From NCBI RefSeq assembly GCF_020149915.1, contig NZ_CP083760.1, positions 2,108,001-2,172,000 on the forward strand: a DNA stretch of 64,000 nt, read 5' to 3'. The DNA comes from Candidatus Sulfidibacterium hydrothermale. Its GTDB lineage: Bacteria; Bacteroidota; Bacteroidia; Bacteroidales; F082. The position numbers and the translations under genes were made by a program. Under the pieces are notes generated by a model. The model worked only from the letters and a program-made list of their open reading frames with translations. It ran no database searches and had not been told where the DNA came from. Each line of letters opens with the position of its first letter. Position 1 is the stretch's first letter. This document shows, piece by piece, positions 37,079 through 45,572 of the stretch.

Positions 37079-37868
37079 GATATTGTTTTAAAATTTGATG
37101 GCTAAACAATCGATAAAGTTCTTGTAATTCCGGTTTTTCCTGTTCAAGCAACTGCAAATGCTTTTCAATAACAGCAATGTCTCCTCTTTTAGCGGGACCT
37201 GTTTGGGCCTGTTCGGGAGATAAATGATTGAGTTTGGCCGTCGTTTCATTCAAAAGGGGCAAAAGCAGCTGGGAATCTAATCCGTTTTCTTTAAGCCATG
37301 CCGTAGCCAGCCCATACAAATGATTGGTAAAATTGTTGACCAAAACAGCGGCAAGATGCAGTTTCATCCGTTGTTCGGTATTTACGGCAAATACCTTCCG
37401 GCTCAATTTTTCAGCTACAGCTACCAACGCCTGATATACCTCTCCGGAAGAAGCTTCCAGGCAAAAAGGCACCTCAGATACGTCAACAGCAACAGAACGG
37501 GAGAATGTTTGCAAAGGATAAAAAACCCCATAATGCTGAAACCGCTGCAAAACCGAAACAGGAACTGCTCCAGAGGTATGACATACGATGCCTTTTACCG
37601 GAGGCAGCGCATTGGCCACGGCTTCGATTTGAGTATCGGAAACAGCAACAAGATACAAATCAGCATCCGGCGGCACACGTTTACAGTCTGCAGAAGCGGA
37701 TGATCGCACTTTTTCGGCAAGCTCCCGGGCCGGAGCAATGTGCCGCGAACAGATTTCCACCACGGAAAAACCGGCACGGTCCAATGCCTGCGCCAAATGC
37801 CAGGCCACATTTCCGGCACCAATAATGACTATTTTTTGTATCTGAAGTTCGCTTTTTCCTGTTCTCAT
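37071..37868 (-). CDS. Rossmann-fold and DUF2520 domain protein
   Basis: 265 aa. Residues ~8-130 are an NAD(P)-binding Rossmann fold (KIVIIGAGNVAWHLAQALDRAGF, DLYLVAVSDTQIEAVA, KGIVCHTSGAVPVSVL), residues ~135-260 a helical DUF2520 domain (LHLAAVLVNNFTNHLYGLATAWLKENGLD, TGPAKRGDIAVIEKHL). The build is like ketopantoate or pyrroline-carboxylate reductases (ProC-like), so an oxidoreductase is likely; substrate unknown. First gene of the leftward run with kdsC, UbiA and maf. Confidence 0.85.
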   Translation of the reverse strand: MRTGKSELQIQKIVIIGAGNVAWHLAQALDRAGFSVVEICSRHIAPARELAEKVRSSASADCKRVPPDADLYLVAVSDTQIEAVANALPPVKGIVCHTSGAVPVSVLQRFQHYGVFYPLQTFSRSVAVDVSEVPFCLEASSGEVYQALVAVAEKLSRKVFAVNTEQRMKLHLAAVLVNNFTNHLYGLATAWLKENGLDSQLLLPLLNETTAKLNHLSPEQAQTGPAKRGDIAVIEKHLQLLEQEKPELQELYRLFSHQILKQYHE

Positions 37869-37973
37869 GGTTCCCGCAAGGAATTTGTTTTACAAAATAA
37901 CAACATATTTTTTACATGGATCAGGAATAGCACCGTTTTTATCCAACGAAGTACTTCAAGTGACTAAAGTGAG

Positions 37974-38042
37974 AAATCACAAAAAACAAGAAAGACAAAT
38001 CACAAAAAACAAGAAAGACAAATCACAAAAAACAAGAAAGAC
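37974..38042 (+). repeat. 23-base tandem repeat, three perfect copies
   Basis: Units at 37974-37996, 37997-38019 and 38020-38042, each AAATCAC followed by AAAAAACAAG and AAAGAC, with no spacers between them. Confidence 0.9.
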
Positions 38043-38078
38043 AAATCACAAAAAAATCCCAAATTCCAAAAATCAACT

Positions 38079-38178
38079 TCTTTTGTCATGCTGAACGCAG
38101 TGAAGCATCTATTTTAACAACCGTAATTATTTTTAAGATCCTTCACTCCGCTGCGCTCCGTTCAGGACGACAGAAAAA
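38079..38178. repeat. Bacteroidota-type inverted repeat element, copy 1
   Basis: TTTTGTCATGCTGAACGCAG near 38079 and CGCTCCGTTCAGGACGACAG near 38153 form imperfect inverted arms around an A/T-rich centre with ACAACCGTAATTA. The arms resemble the widely dispersed TGTCATCCTGAGCGAAG family of intergenic palindromes. Confidence 0.65.
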
Positions 38179-38313
38179 AGCATGTAAATATCTGAAAATC
38201 AACAATACCAATAACTAGTGACTAATGACCAGGTGGGAAATCACAAAAAACAAAAAAACAAATCACAAAAAAACAAATCACAAAAAAATCCCAAATTCCA
38301 AAAATTAACTTCT

Positions 38314-38430
38314 TTTGTCATGCTGAACGCAGTGAAGCATCTATTTTAACAACCGTAATTATTTTTAAGATCCTTCACTCCGCTGCGCTCCGTTCTCCAT
38401 AGGAGTCCTTTGGACAGGACAACAGAAAAA
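38314..38430. repeat. Bacteroidota-type inverted repeat element, copy 2
   Basis: Nearly identical to copy 1 through the left arm and centre; the right arm is interrupted by an extra ~20 bases around 38396-38415 (CTCCATAGGAGTCCTTTGGA, itself a small palindrome) before ACAGGACAACAG. Confidence 0.65.
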
Positions 38431-38818
38431 AGCAGGTAAACACCTGAAAACCAGCAACACTAATAACTGTGACTAATGGCCAAGTGAGAAATCACAAAAA
38501 ACAAAAAAACAAATCACAGCCCCGTTCATCAATTATCGTTGAGTCAAACATCTTCCCATCTAACGACCTCCATCCTTCCATCCCAACATCTTTCAGCATT
38601 AGAGATCCTTCGCTTCGCTCAGAAGGACAAACACGACTGGGCGAAATTGCGAAAGGACACTCCAAAAAAACAAAATCCACCCCTGTTCATCATTCATCGC
38701 TCTACATTTATCGTTCGTTCATCCTTTCCCAATGACCAGTGTACTAATGACTCTTTTTATCACTAAAGGTAAAACATCATCCATCTATACATCAAACATC
38801 CAACATCCAAAGATTTCC

Positions 38819-38826
38819 TATCTTTG
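38819..38826 (+). promoter_or_regulatory. Candidate -7 box for the aminotransferase gene
   Basis: TATCTTTG, exact TAnnTTTG match, 22 bases before the GTG start. Confidence 0.5.
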
Positions 38827-38848
38827 CCCATCTTAAAAAACGGACATC

Positions 38849-40057
38849 GTGAACGAAAATATTATATCACAACGCCTACAACACATCACCGAATCTGCTA
38901 CCCTTGAAATGACACGGCGGAGTCGTGAACTAAAAGCAAAGGGAATTGACGTGATCAACCTGAGCATCGGTGAACCTGATTTTAACACGCCGGATCCGGT
39001 GAAAGCAGCAGCCAAAGAAGCCATTGACAACAACATCACGCATTATCCTCCGGTGGCAGGATTCCGGGTTTTACAGGAAGCTATTGCCGAAAAGCTGGAA
39101 AGAGACAACGGATTACATTTTTCGCCGGAACAGATCGTGGTTTCGAATGGTGCCAAACAAGCACTGGCAAACATTTTCCTGAGTATTCTTGATCCGGGCG
39201 ACGAGGTAATCTTAACGGCTCCGTACTGGGTGTCGTATGCGGATATCATTCAGCTGGCCGGAGGAAAAGTTAATGCGTTGCCAACCGGTATTGAAGAAGG
39301 CTTTAAACTGCGTCCGGAACGTCTGGAAAAAGCCATCAACGAGAAAACAAAAGCTTTTTTGTTTAACTCGCCCTCCAATCCTACCGGCATGGTGTACAGC
39401 CGCGATGAAATGGCTGCTTTGGTAAACGTGTTAAAAAAATATCCGGATATTCTGATCATCTCGGATGAGATATACGAACATATTCATTTTTCGGGAACAC
39501 ACATCAGCATGGCTTCTTTTCCGGAGGTAAAAGACCAAACGGTGGTGGTAAACGGCGTATCGAAATGCTATGCCATGACGGGCTGGCGAATTGGATACAT
39601 GGCCGGACCGCTGTTTTTGGCCAAAGCCTGCAGTAAATTACAAGGACAATACACTTCCGGTCCGGGAACCATCTCGCAAATGGCTGCCCTGAAAGCCATA
39701 CAAAACCCGCCGCAAAATTCGGAATACATTCAGGAGATGGTATCGGCTTTTCAAAAAAGACGCGATATGCTGGTTGAAAAGTTGAACGAAATACCGGATG
39801 TAAAAACGTATATGCCGGAAGGCGCATTTTATCTTTTTCCGGACATCAGTGCTTACTTTGGTAAAACCGATGGGAAAACGGTAATCCGCAATGCTACCGA
39901 CCTGAGTCTTTACCTGCTCGAGAAAGCCCATGTAGCGCTGGTAACCGGCGAAGCCTTTGGCGATGCCAACTGTGTCAGAATTTCTTATGCCACTTCGAGC
40001 CATCTGTTGTTAGAAGCGGTAAAACGAATTAAAAAAGCCCTGAGCGAATTAAATTAA
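38849..40057 (+). CDS. aspC: Aspartate aminotransferase-like class I PLP enzyme, GTG start
   Basis: 402 aa. Transfers amino groups between aspartate (or aromatic/other amino acid) and 2-oxo acids. Fold type I marks: INLSIGEPDFNTP, YPPVAGFRVLQEAI, SNGAKQALANI, FNSPSNPTGMVYS, ISDEIYEHIHF and the PLP-Lys239 in NGVSKCYAMTGWRIGY, with Arg in CVRISYATS. GTG 38849 opens the conserved N-terminus; no ATG is near. Followed by the heptose kinase after 7 bases, so probably an operon. Confidence 0.92.
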   Translation: MNENIISQRLQHITESATLEMTRRSRELKAKGIDVINLSIGEPDFNTPDPVKAAAKEAIDNNITHYPPVAGFRVLQEAIAEKLERDNGLHFSPEQIVVSNGAKQALANIFLSILDPGDEVILTAPYWVSYADIIQLAGGKVNALPTGIEEGFKLRPERLEKAINEKTKAFLFNSPSNPTGMVYSRDEMAALVNVLKKYPDILIISDEIYEHIHFSGTHISMASFPEVKDQTVVVNGVSKCYAMTGWRIGYMAGPLFLAKACSKLQGQYTSGPGTISQMAALKAIQNPPQNSEYIQEMVSAFQKRRDMLVEKLNEIPDVKTYMPEGAFYLFPDISAYFGKTDGKTVIRNATDLSLYLLEKAHVALVTGEAFGDANCVRISYATSSHLLLEAVKRIKKALSELN

Positions 40058-40064
40058 CCCGGCC

Positions 40065-41081
40065 ATGAAACTGACCAAAGAAATCCTTTCGGTTCTGTTT
40101 GAAGACTTTAACAACAAAAAAGCCCTGATCATCGGGGATGTGATGCTCGATGCCTACATCTGGGGGAAAGTTGACCGTATTTCGCCGGAAGCTCCGGTTC
40201 CGGTAGTCACCGTTTTAAAACGGGAAGAACGCTTGGGAGGAGCAGCCAACGTAGGCATGAATATCCGGGCACTGGGAGCCAAAGCCATTATGTGCTCGGT
40301 AGTGGGAACAGACGAAAAAGGACGGGTTCTGAAAGCGCTGATGCACAACAACGGCCTGGATGAATCAGGGATTATCGAAAGTCCGCATCGCCCCACAACT
40401 ACCAAGTTCCGTATTTTGGGCAATAACACCCAAATGCTCCGGGTTGACGAAGAGACATCACAGCCGCTGGAAGAGGAAATTTTTCATGAACTCTGCAGCC
40501 GCATTGACCGGATTCTGAAAACCGAAAATGTGGATGTCATCATCTTTCAGGATTATGATAAAGGGGTTATCACCCCCGATCTTATCCGCTTTGTTACTGA
40601 AATTGCCACGGAGCTGGGAATTCCGGTAACGGTAGATCCCAAAAAACGGAATTTTCTCTCGTACCAAAACACGACATTGGTAAAACCCAATCTGGCAGAA
40701 ATGAAAGAAGGGCTGGAATGGCCGGATCTTTCTGCTGAAAAAACCATGCTGGAATTGGCCGCCAAAAAGCTGGCAGAAAAACTACAGGCGTCCATGATTA
40801 TGAACACCCTCTCAGAAAAAGGGGTTTTCATCTGGTGGAAAGAAGATGATGCTGAAAAAAGTGTCCTGATTGATGCCCATCGCCGGAATATTGCCGATGT
40901 TTCGGGCGCCGGCGACACCGTTATCAGTGTGGCTTCGCTGTGCCTGTCCGCCGGACTCAATCCGGATGATGTAGCACGGCTGGCTAATCTGGCCGGTGGA
41001 CTGGTTTGTGAAGAAGCCGGTGTTGTGCCGGTAAACAAGCAAAAGCTGTGGGAAGAAGCCGTACGAATTTTAACTCCATAA
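40065..41081 (+). CDS. hldA: D-glycero-beta-D-manno-heptose-7-phosphate kinase (RfaE1/HldA type)
   Basis: 338 aa. PfkB/ribokinase fold: IIGDVMLDAYIWGKVDRISPEAPVPVV at the start, RLGGAANVGMNIRALGA, PTTTKFRILG, then DYDKGVIT, VDPKKRNF and the anion-hole DVSGAGDTVISV. Those match the kinase half of HldE; the adenylyltransferase half is absent, so this is the split form. It makes heptose-1,7-bisphosphate for ADP-heptose and LPS inner core. The partner genes are not in the window. Confidence 0.88.
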   Translation: MKLTKEILSVLFEDFNNKKALIIGDVMLDAYIWGKVDRISPEAPVPVVTVLKREERLGGAANVGMNIRALGAKAIMCSVVGTDEKGRVLKALMHNNGLDESGIIESPHRPTTTKFRILGNNTQMLRVDEETSQPLEEEIFHELCSRIDRILKTENVDVIIFQDYDKGVITPDLIRFVTEIATELGIPVTVDPKKRNFLSYQNTTLVKPNLAEMKEGLEWPDLSAEKTMLELAAKKLAEKLQASMIMNTLSEKGVFIWWKEDDAEKSVLIDAHRRNIADVSGAGDTVISVASLCLSAGLNPDDVARLANLAGGLVCEEAGVVPVNKQKLWEEAVRILTP

Positions 41082-41102
41082 AACGATACTAAAAAAAAGA
41101 AG

Positions 41103-41798
41103 ATGGCGCAAAAAGCAATGGTGCAACAAATGTTTAACCACATTGCACCCAAATACGATTTACTGAATCATTTGCTCTCGGCCGGTATTGACAAAGGCTG
41201 GCGCCGGAAAGTACGGCGCGCCCTGGCACCCGACCATCCGGAAATTATTCTGGATGTGGCTACCGGCACGGGGGATCTTGCCATTGAGCTGGCCAAACTG
41301 CCCGAAGTAAAAACCATTATTGGGATTGATATTGCCGAAGACATGCTGGAAATCGGCAAGAAGAAAATTGCCAAAAAAGGCCTCTCCGACCGGATTCAGC
41401 TGCTGCCCGGCGATTCGGAAAATATTGATTTCGAAACAAACTATTTTGATGCCGTAACCGTGGCTTTCGGGGTTAGAAACTATGAGAACCTGGGAAAAGG
41501 ATTGCTGGAGATGTACCGGGTTTTAAAACCCGGAAAAAAAGTAGCCATCCTGGAGTTTTCCAAACCGGCCGCCTTTCCCATGAAGAATCTGTATCTATTT
41601 TATTTTCATCACATTTTACCAGCTGTAGGACGTGCTATTTCGAAAGATAAATCAGCATACACTTACCTGCCGGAATCGGTTTCGCGTTTTCCGGAAAACA
41701 AAGCTTTTATGGCCGAACTGGAGAAAGCCGGCTTTAAAAATCCATCGCAACAACGGCTTACTTTTGGCATAGCCACACTCTATCTGGCTACTAAATAA
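41103..41798 (+). CDS. menG: Demethylmenaquinone methyltransferase MenG/UbiE
   Basis: 231 aa. Final methylation in menaquinone synthesis. MFNHIAPKYDLLNHLLSAGIDKGWRRK, SAM motif LDVATGTGDLAIELA, GIDIAEDMLEIGKKK, DAVTVAFGVRNYENLGKGLLEMYRVLKPGKKVAILEFSKP and YLPESVSRFPE are all present. The next gene is porT, a conserved pairing in T9SS-bearing Bacteroidota. Confidence 0.95.
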   Translation: MAQKAMVQQMFNHIAPKYDLLNHLLSAGIDKGWRRKVRRALAPDHPEIILDVATGTGDLAIELAKLPEVKTIIGIDIAEDMLEIGKKKIAKKGLSDRIQLLPGDSENIDFETNYFDAVTVAFGVRNYENLGKGLLEMYRVLKPGKKVAILEFSKPAAFPMKNLYLFYFHHILPAVGRAISKDKSAYTYLPESVSRFPENKAFMAELEKAGFKNPSQQRLTFGIATLYLATK

Positions 41799-41870
41799 GT
41801 CGTGCGAATACAAAAACAGAATACTAACGGGGGAATTAAAACGTTATTAACACAACGAAAATTGGAGCCA

Positions 41871-42659
41871 TTGAAAAAACAGGTTTTATCAGCACTATTT
41901 ATTTCGGTTTTTCTGTTTGTTACCAGCGGTATACAGGCACAAAATGTGATCTTAAACCTGCAGGGATACAACGAACAACCCTATCATTTTGGATTCATCC
42001 TCGGTATGAATACCATGAATTTTTCCGTTAAGACGATCGATCAGGTAGGAACACACCTGTGGACCAAAGAACAAGCTCCGGATTTACCCAATGCAGATTA
42101 TTACCGGGTACTTTCTGTCACAGCATCGGCTTCGCCCGGATTTTCAGTGGGTATTCTTGGCAATCTCCGGCTGATGAAATTCGTGGATCTGCGTTTTATC
42201 CCCACGCTTTCGTTTGGCAGCCGGTCATTGAATTACAGCATCTCCGGAAGCGGGATGGCCGGTGCTCCGGCAGGCGTTGACAGCGTTTTTACCGTTGACA
42301 AAAAAGTGAACTCTACCTATCTTACTTTCCCCCTGCTAATCAAATACCGTTCGTGGCGAAAGGATAATTATGGCGCCTATCTTATTGGTGGCATCAATTA
42401 TTCCATTGACCTTGCTGCCAAAAAACCGAATCTGGATAACGGGGAAACAGGAACCGGGGATATCCTTCTAAATTCGCATGATGTGAATGCTGAAATCGGA
42501 GCCGGATTTGATTTCTACAATGCCTATTTTAAATTGAGTGTGGAAGCAAAGATGATCTTTGGACTGAAAAACCTTGTGGTGGACGATAACACCCTTTATT
42601 CGGGCAGTATCGATCAACTTCATTCCAAAATTTTCATGCTTTCTTTCACCTTTGAATAA
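41871..42659 (+). CDS. porT: Type IX secretion system protein PorT
   Basis: About 262 aa from TTG 41871 (LKKQVLSALFISVFLFVTSGIQAQ read with Met), giving a normal signal peptide; the in-frame GTG 41802, 3 bases after menG, would add 23 odd residues before it and is the alternative start. The mature part begins with NLQGYNEQPYHFGFILGMNTMNF, the PorT/SprT signature, and is a beta-barrel with alternating strands (SFGSRSLNYSISG, YLTFPLLIKYRSW, IGAGFDFYNAYFKLSVEAKMIFGL, IFMLSFTFE). PorT is an outer-membrane-associated component required for T9SS export. Lies right after menG. Confidence 0.85.
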   Translation: MKKQVLSALFISVFLFVTSGIQAQNVILNLQGYNEQPYHFGFILGMNTMNFSVKTIDQVGTHLWTKEQAPDLPNADYYRVLSVTASASPGFSVGILGNLRLMKFVDLRFIPTLSFGSRSLNYSISGSGMAGAPAGVDSVFTVDKKVNSTYLTFPLLIKYRSWRKDNYGAYLIGGINYSIDLAAKKPNLDNGETGTGDILLNSHDVNAEIGAGFDFYNAYFKLSVEAKMIFGLKNLVVDDNTLYSGSIDQLHSKIFMLSFTFE

Positions 42660-42670
42660 ATCATCCGTTT

Positions 42671-43375
42671 ATGGCAAAGAAAAAAAATACGCCTCATCAA
42701 AAGCTTTTTGAAGAGATTATTGTAAAAAGCGCCATGAAGCAGGAAGTTTTTCTTGCTACCGAAGAGGCACTGGGGCTTTTTAAAACCGTTGCCGGGAAAA
42801 TGGCAGACGAATATGCTGCTACGGCGCGGAAACTAAAGCCCAAACATGACGTTCCCATGGTGATGGAAGAACATGGAGATTTCGAGTTCTCCATCAAATT
42901 CGGAGGGGACATTCTCTTTTTTCTGATGCATTCCAATATTTTTGAAATCCCGCGTGATCATAATGTGATGCGGAGTACTTACATTAAAGAAGACCCGGAA
43001 CGTTCGTACTGCGGCATCATTCACATCTATAACTTTTTGAGCGACTCGTTCAAATACAACCGGCTTTCCGATCTGGGTTATCTCATCGGACGGATTCTGA
43101 TCAACAAAGAGAAACATTATTTCATCGAGGGAAAAAGCGAGCTGGGGTTTCTGTACAAAAATTTCCGAACCAGTATCATTACTCCCGAATCAGCCGACAA
43201 AATCGTTACCGCGGCCATTCGTTATACCCTGGGATTTGATTTGCTGACCCCGCCTTACGATCATGTAAAACTCATCAGTGTGGAAGACATGAAAAAGACC
43301 CTTGACACCATCGGATTGAAGACAGGAAAACGGCTTGGATTCCGGTTTTATCCCGACCAGGAGGAAGAGTCGTAA
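42671..43375 (+). CDS. Conserved hypothetical protein
   Basis: 234 aa, soluble, no signal peptide. I do not recognise a named family. Visible features: a Lys-rich start (MAKKKNTPHQKLFEEII), a strand-rich core (GDFEFSIKFGGDILFFLMHSNIFEIPRDH), YCGIIHIYNFLSDSFKYNRLSDLGYLIGRILIN and a C-terminal RFYPDQEEES. It starts 11 bases after porT and so probably belongs to the same transcript as menG-porT. No catalytic motif stands out. Confidence 0.75.
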   Translation: MAKKKNTPHQKLFEEIIVKSAMKQEVFLATEEALGLFKTVAGKMADEYAATARKLKPKHDVPMVMEEHGDFEFSIKFGGDILFFLMHSNIFEIPRDHNVMRSTYIKEDPERSYCGIIHIYNFLSDSFKYNRLSDLGYLIGRILINKEKHYFIEGKSELGFLYKNFRTSIITPESADKIVTAAIRYTLGFDLLTPPYDHVKLISVEDMKKTLDTIGLKTGKRLGFRFYPDQEEES

Positions 43376-43405
43376 AAAATTTTTTCATTTTTTTAAAAAA
43401 AGGTT

Positions 43406-43433
43406 TTGCAGATTAAATATTTTTCTATTTTTG
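43406..43433 (+). promoter_or_regulatory. Candidate promoter of tRNA-Glu
   Basis: TTG at 43406-43408 (within TTTTG) and TATTTTTG at 43426-43433, 17 bases apart; a fair match to the TTG-N19-TAnnTTTG Bacteroidota promoter, 19 bases before the tRNA. Confidence 0.55.
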
Positions 43434-43452
43434 CAGCTCCAAAACGGCAAAT

Positions 43453-43526
43453 GGTCCGTTCGTCTAGCCAGGTCAGGACGCCAGGTTTTCATCCTGGTAA
43501 CACGGGTTCAAATCCCGTACGGACTA
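43453..43526 (+). tRNA. tRNA-Glu (anticodon TTC)
   Basis: 74 bases, CCA not encoded. Acceptor stem GGTCCGT/ACGGACT (first pair G-U), D stem GTC/GAC, anticodon stem CCAGG/CCTGG around loop TTTTCAT with TTC at 43488-43490, T stem ACGGG/CCCGT around TTCAAAT, discriminator A at 43526. Confidence 0.96.
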
Positions 43527-43534
43527 CGTCAAGT

Positions 43535-43569
43535 AAAGCGGCTCAAATCTCTTTGAGCCGCTTTTTTTA
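43535..43569 (+). terminator. Intrinsic terminator of tRNA-Glu
   Basis: 13-bp stem AAAGCGGCTCAAA / TTTGAGCCGCTTT with loop TCTC (43548-43551) and T-run. A near copy of the same hairpin and its left flank occurs at 45417-45465. Confidence 0.92.
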
Positions 43570-43634
43570 TACTAATATTTTACACTTCAGTCAATTAGGT
43601 TTTTCCACAAGATTTCATACCCATTACAGATATT

Positions 43635-43667
43635 AAATCAAAGCGCATTTTGATTTCAATCGGTATC
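43635..43667 (-). repeat. Dispersed palindromic element, copy 2 (inverted)
   Basis: Read on the minus strand ATACCGATTGAAATCAAAAT followed by GCGC-TTTGATTT, closely matching the element at 27723-27754. Confidence 0.55.
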
Positions 43668-43732
43668 GCATAACCTTTGTGAATGGTGTAGCCACGCTGT
43701 CTCTCCATTCATCGCAGAATGATGAGCAGGTT

Positions 43733-44800
43733 TTACGCCTTTTTCTCCGCTTCAATATCTTTTAGCTCTTTCCCGTCACCAAGCATTATACCGAGCCCCC
43801 GTGTAACCTCACGGCTGTCGAGAATAATCTTGATAATAATGGTTAACGGTGTTGCAATAAGCATACCTACAGGGCCTAAGATATATCCGAAAAATATCAT
43901 GGAAAAGAAAACAATAAACGGAGAAAGTCCCAGATTCCGTCCCATGAGTTGCGGTTCAATAACATTACCAATAATGGTATTAATAACAAGATAGACAATC
44001 ATTGTGATAACACCAGCCGTAGGGCCTTTGAGAATAAAAGCAAGAAGTACGGCCGGAACAGCGGCAATAAAAGAGCCAATACTGGGTATATAATTCAATA
44101 TAAAAGCCAGAAAGCCCCACAACACGACAAAATCCACACCAATGATATACAACGCTACACCAACAAATATTCCTGTGGCAAAACTCGTCAGTGTTTTTAT
44201 ACCAAAATAATTCCGGAGTTGCTTGATCACCCGTGTAGCGCCTTTGGATGAATCTCGAGAAACATACGACAACTTCAGGGTAAACTGTTCTGATTCGGTT
44301 ATCAAGAAAATGAAAAAGATAAAGACAATAACAATGCCCGATAACAACGAACCAAATCCACTGGCAAGCGGCGCCGCTATGGATAACACTTTCCCGTGAA
44401 AGAGTTTTCCACCGGAGGCCACCGGTTCATCAAGCAGACCATAATTTGCCAGATAATTTACTGTATCATTCCAAAAGGCCTGAAATTTATCCTGATAAGT
44501 CGGTAATTTATTCATAAAACTATGGATGGCCGCATTCACAATGACACCTAACAACCAAACTACGACAACTACCGAAAGGATAACAATAATGTTGGCCAAA
44601 GTTTTACCTACTCCTTTCTTTCGCAACCATCCCAGCGGCGCCAGACTGACAGCCGTCAGAAAAGCAGCCAGCAACAACATATTAACGATATGGCTCATCT
44701 GTTTTATCGCCGCAAAAGCCACAATAATGCCGGTAGTGATTATCCAAAAACGGACTCCCGGCACATAACTTAAATAATGATCATAATTGGGACGTTCCAT
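43733..44800 (-). CDS. AI-2E family transporter (PerM/TqsA-like)
   Basis: 355 aa with about eight membrane helices, starting MERPNYDHYLSYVPGVRFWII. The long soluble stretch after helix 3 and the C-terminal block FILNYIPSIGSFIAAVPAVLLAFILKGPTAGVITMIVYLVINTIIGNVIEPQLMGRNLGLSPFIVFFSMIFFGYILGPVGMLIATPLTIIIKIIL are family hallmarks (NxxPxxG and EPxxMG motifs). Members export autoinducer-2 or act as Na+/H+ antiporters; the role here is unknown. It lies between two copies of the tRNA-Glu terminator region. Confidence 0.92.
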   Translation of the reverse strand: MERPNYDHYLSYVPGVRFWIITTGIIVAFAAIKQMSHIVNMLLLAAFLTAVSLAPLGWLRKKGVGKTLANIIVILSVVVVVWLLGVIVNAAIHSFMNKLPTYQDKFQAFWNDTVNYLANYGLLDEPVASGGKLFHGKVLSIAAPLASGFGSLLSGIVIVFIFFIFLITESEQFTLKLSYVSRDSSKGATRVIKQLRNYFGIKTLTSFATGIFVGVALYIIGVDFVVLWGFLAFILNYIPSIGSFIAAVPAVLLAFILKGPTAGVITMIVYLVINTIIGNVIEPQLMGRNLGLSPFIVFFSMIFFGYILGPVGMLIATPLTIIIKIILDSREVTRGLGIMLGDGKELKDIEAEKKA

Positions 44801-45001
44801 AGCTTTTATTTTTTATTGAAGTCGTTTAACGCTCAAAAGAAAGTTAACGTAACAATTTATGAATCAGTAAATAAACATCTTTCATTATTGACCTTTATCT
44901 ACGCTCCCCAACAGTAATCAGGATAATCTCTCCCAAGAGAAGAATGTTGGGATTTATTTACCAATTCGCAAGTGTCTATATTCAAAAACAACAGGTTACC
45001 T

Positions 45002-45271
45002 TTAAATAACTTTATTAGCAACCTGTTTAATCCTTCCTAACTTCACTGTATAATTATTTATTTGACTTTTTCTTTGGAACATGCAAATTAAGTAAAATCT
45101 TTGGACTTTAACGTTTTCGGGTATTTTTTCATTAACAGGGTAATAAATGTCTGTTGAATTATTCTTTCTGGCCTCAGCACATCCCCGCGAAAGGAAATAA
45201 GATTTTGCCACCAAACTGACGGATGGCCTGCGGTTGGGAAACAGTTGGTGATTTTCATTTAACGTATACAT
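45002..45271 (-). CDS. Doubtful small open frame
   Basis: 89 codons (MYTLNENHQLFPNRRPSVSL...). No domain, signal peptide or membrane segment; mixed composition and no clear ribosome site. It may be a gene remnant or non-coding. The stop-free length is not exceptional. Confidence 0.2.
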   Translation of the reverse strand: MYTLNENHQLFPNRRPSVSLVAKSYFLSRGCAEARKNNSTDIYYPVNEKIPENVKVQRFYLICMFQRKSQINNYTVKLGRIKQVANKVI

Positions 45272-45416
45272 AATAAGTGGTTTAAGAGGTTACAAAGTAA
45301 CTTAACCCTATTTTTTGATAATCTCTCTATCAATTTTTCAAATTTCGGATAGATTTTCGGGGGACCTCCGACGACAAAAACTTCCGAGCTCATCAATAAT
45401 TCATACAAAATACTAC

Positions 45417-45465
45417 AGTCTACCTCAAAAAAAGCGGCTCAAATTTCTTTGAGCCGCCTTTTTAC
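45417..45465 (+). repeat. Second copy of tRNA-Glu 3' flank and terminator
   Basis: CTACCTCAA-AAAAAGCGGCTCAAA and TTTGAGCCGCCTTTTT (hairpin from about 45430) match CTACGTCAAGTAAAGCGGCTCAAA with its hairpin at 43524-43569, differing at a few positions. It includes the last bases corresponding to the tRNA end (CTAC). The hairpin itself can terminate transcription, but no rightward gene precedes it. Confidence 0.75.
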
Positions 45466-45572
45466 GTCTATTTCTGCATAAATTCCACACAGGAAAACAT
45501 TCTGCTTTTGACTTCTAATTACACATTATCCTCTGAAAACCTGTTTCAGGACATGTCCAGAGCTTATCCGCA

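Larger units (their letters stand above)
37869..38848. repeat. Repeat-rich intergenic region of about 980 bases
   Basis: No credible gene. It contains two copies of a ~250-base unit (about 37969-38220 and 38233-38480) and the start of a third (38487-38517), each made of a CAAATCAC-rich A/C stretch, the words CCCAAATTCCAAAAAT, a CATGCTGAACGCAGTGAAGC segment and a GATCCTTCACTCCGCTGCGC segment. The last two are near inverted complements. A third, shorter relative (GATCCTTCGCTTCGCTCAGA) lies at about 38603-38630. The right end carries the promoter of the aminotransferase gene. Confidence 0.75.
44801..45572. other. Gap of about 770 bases, low coding content
   Basis: AT-rich. Holds one weak reading frame (45002-45271) and the duplicated tRNA-flank/terminator (45417-45465). 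The rest shows short A/T runs and nothing else recognisable. Confidence 0.6.

Noticed and set aside
37974-38042. Three perfect 23-base repeats, considered as a CRISPR array
   Set aside because: The units abut with no spacers and are low-complexity A/C; no cas gene is near.
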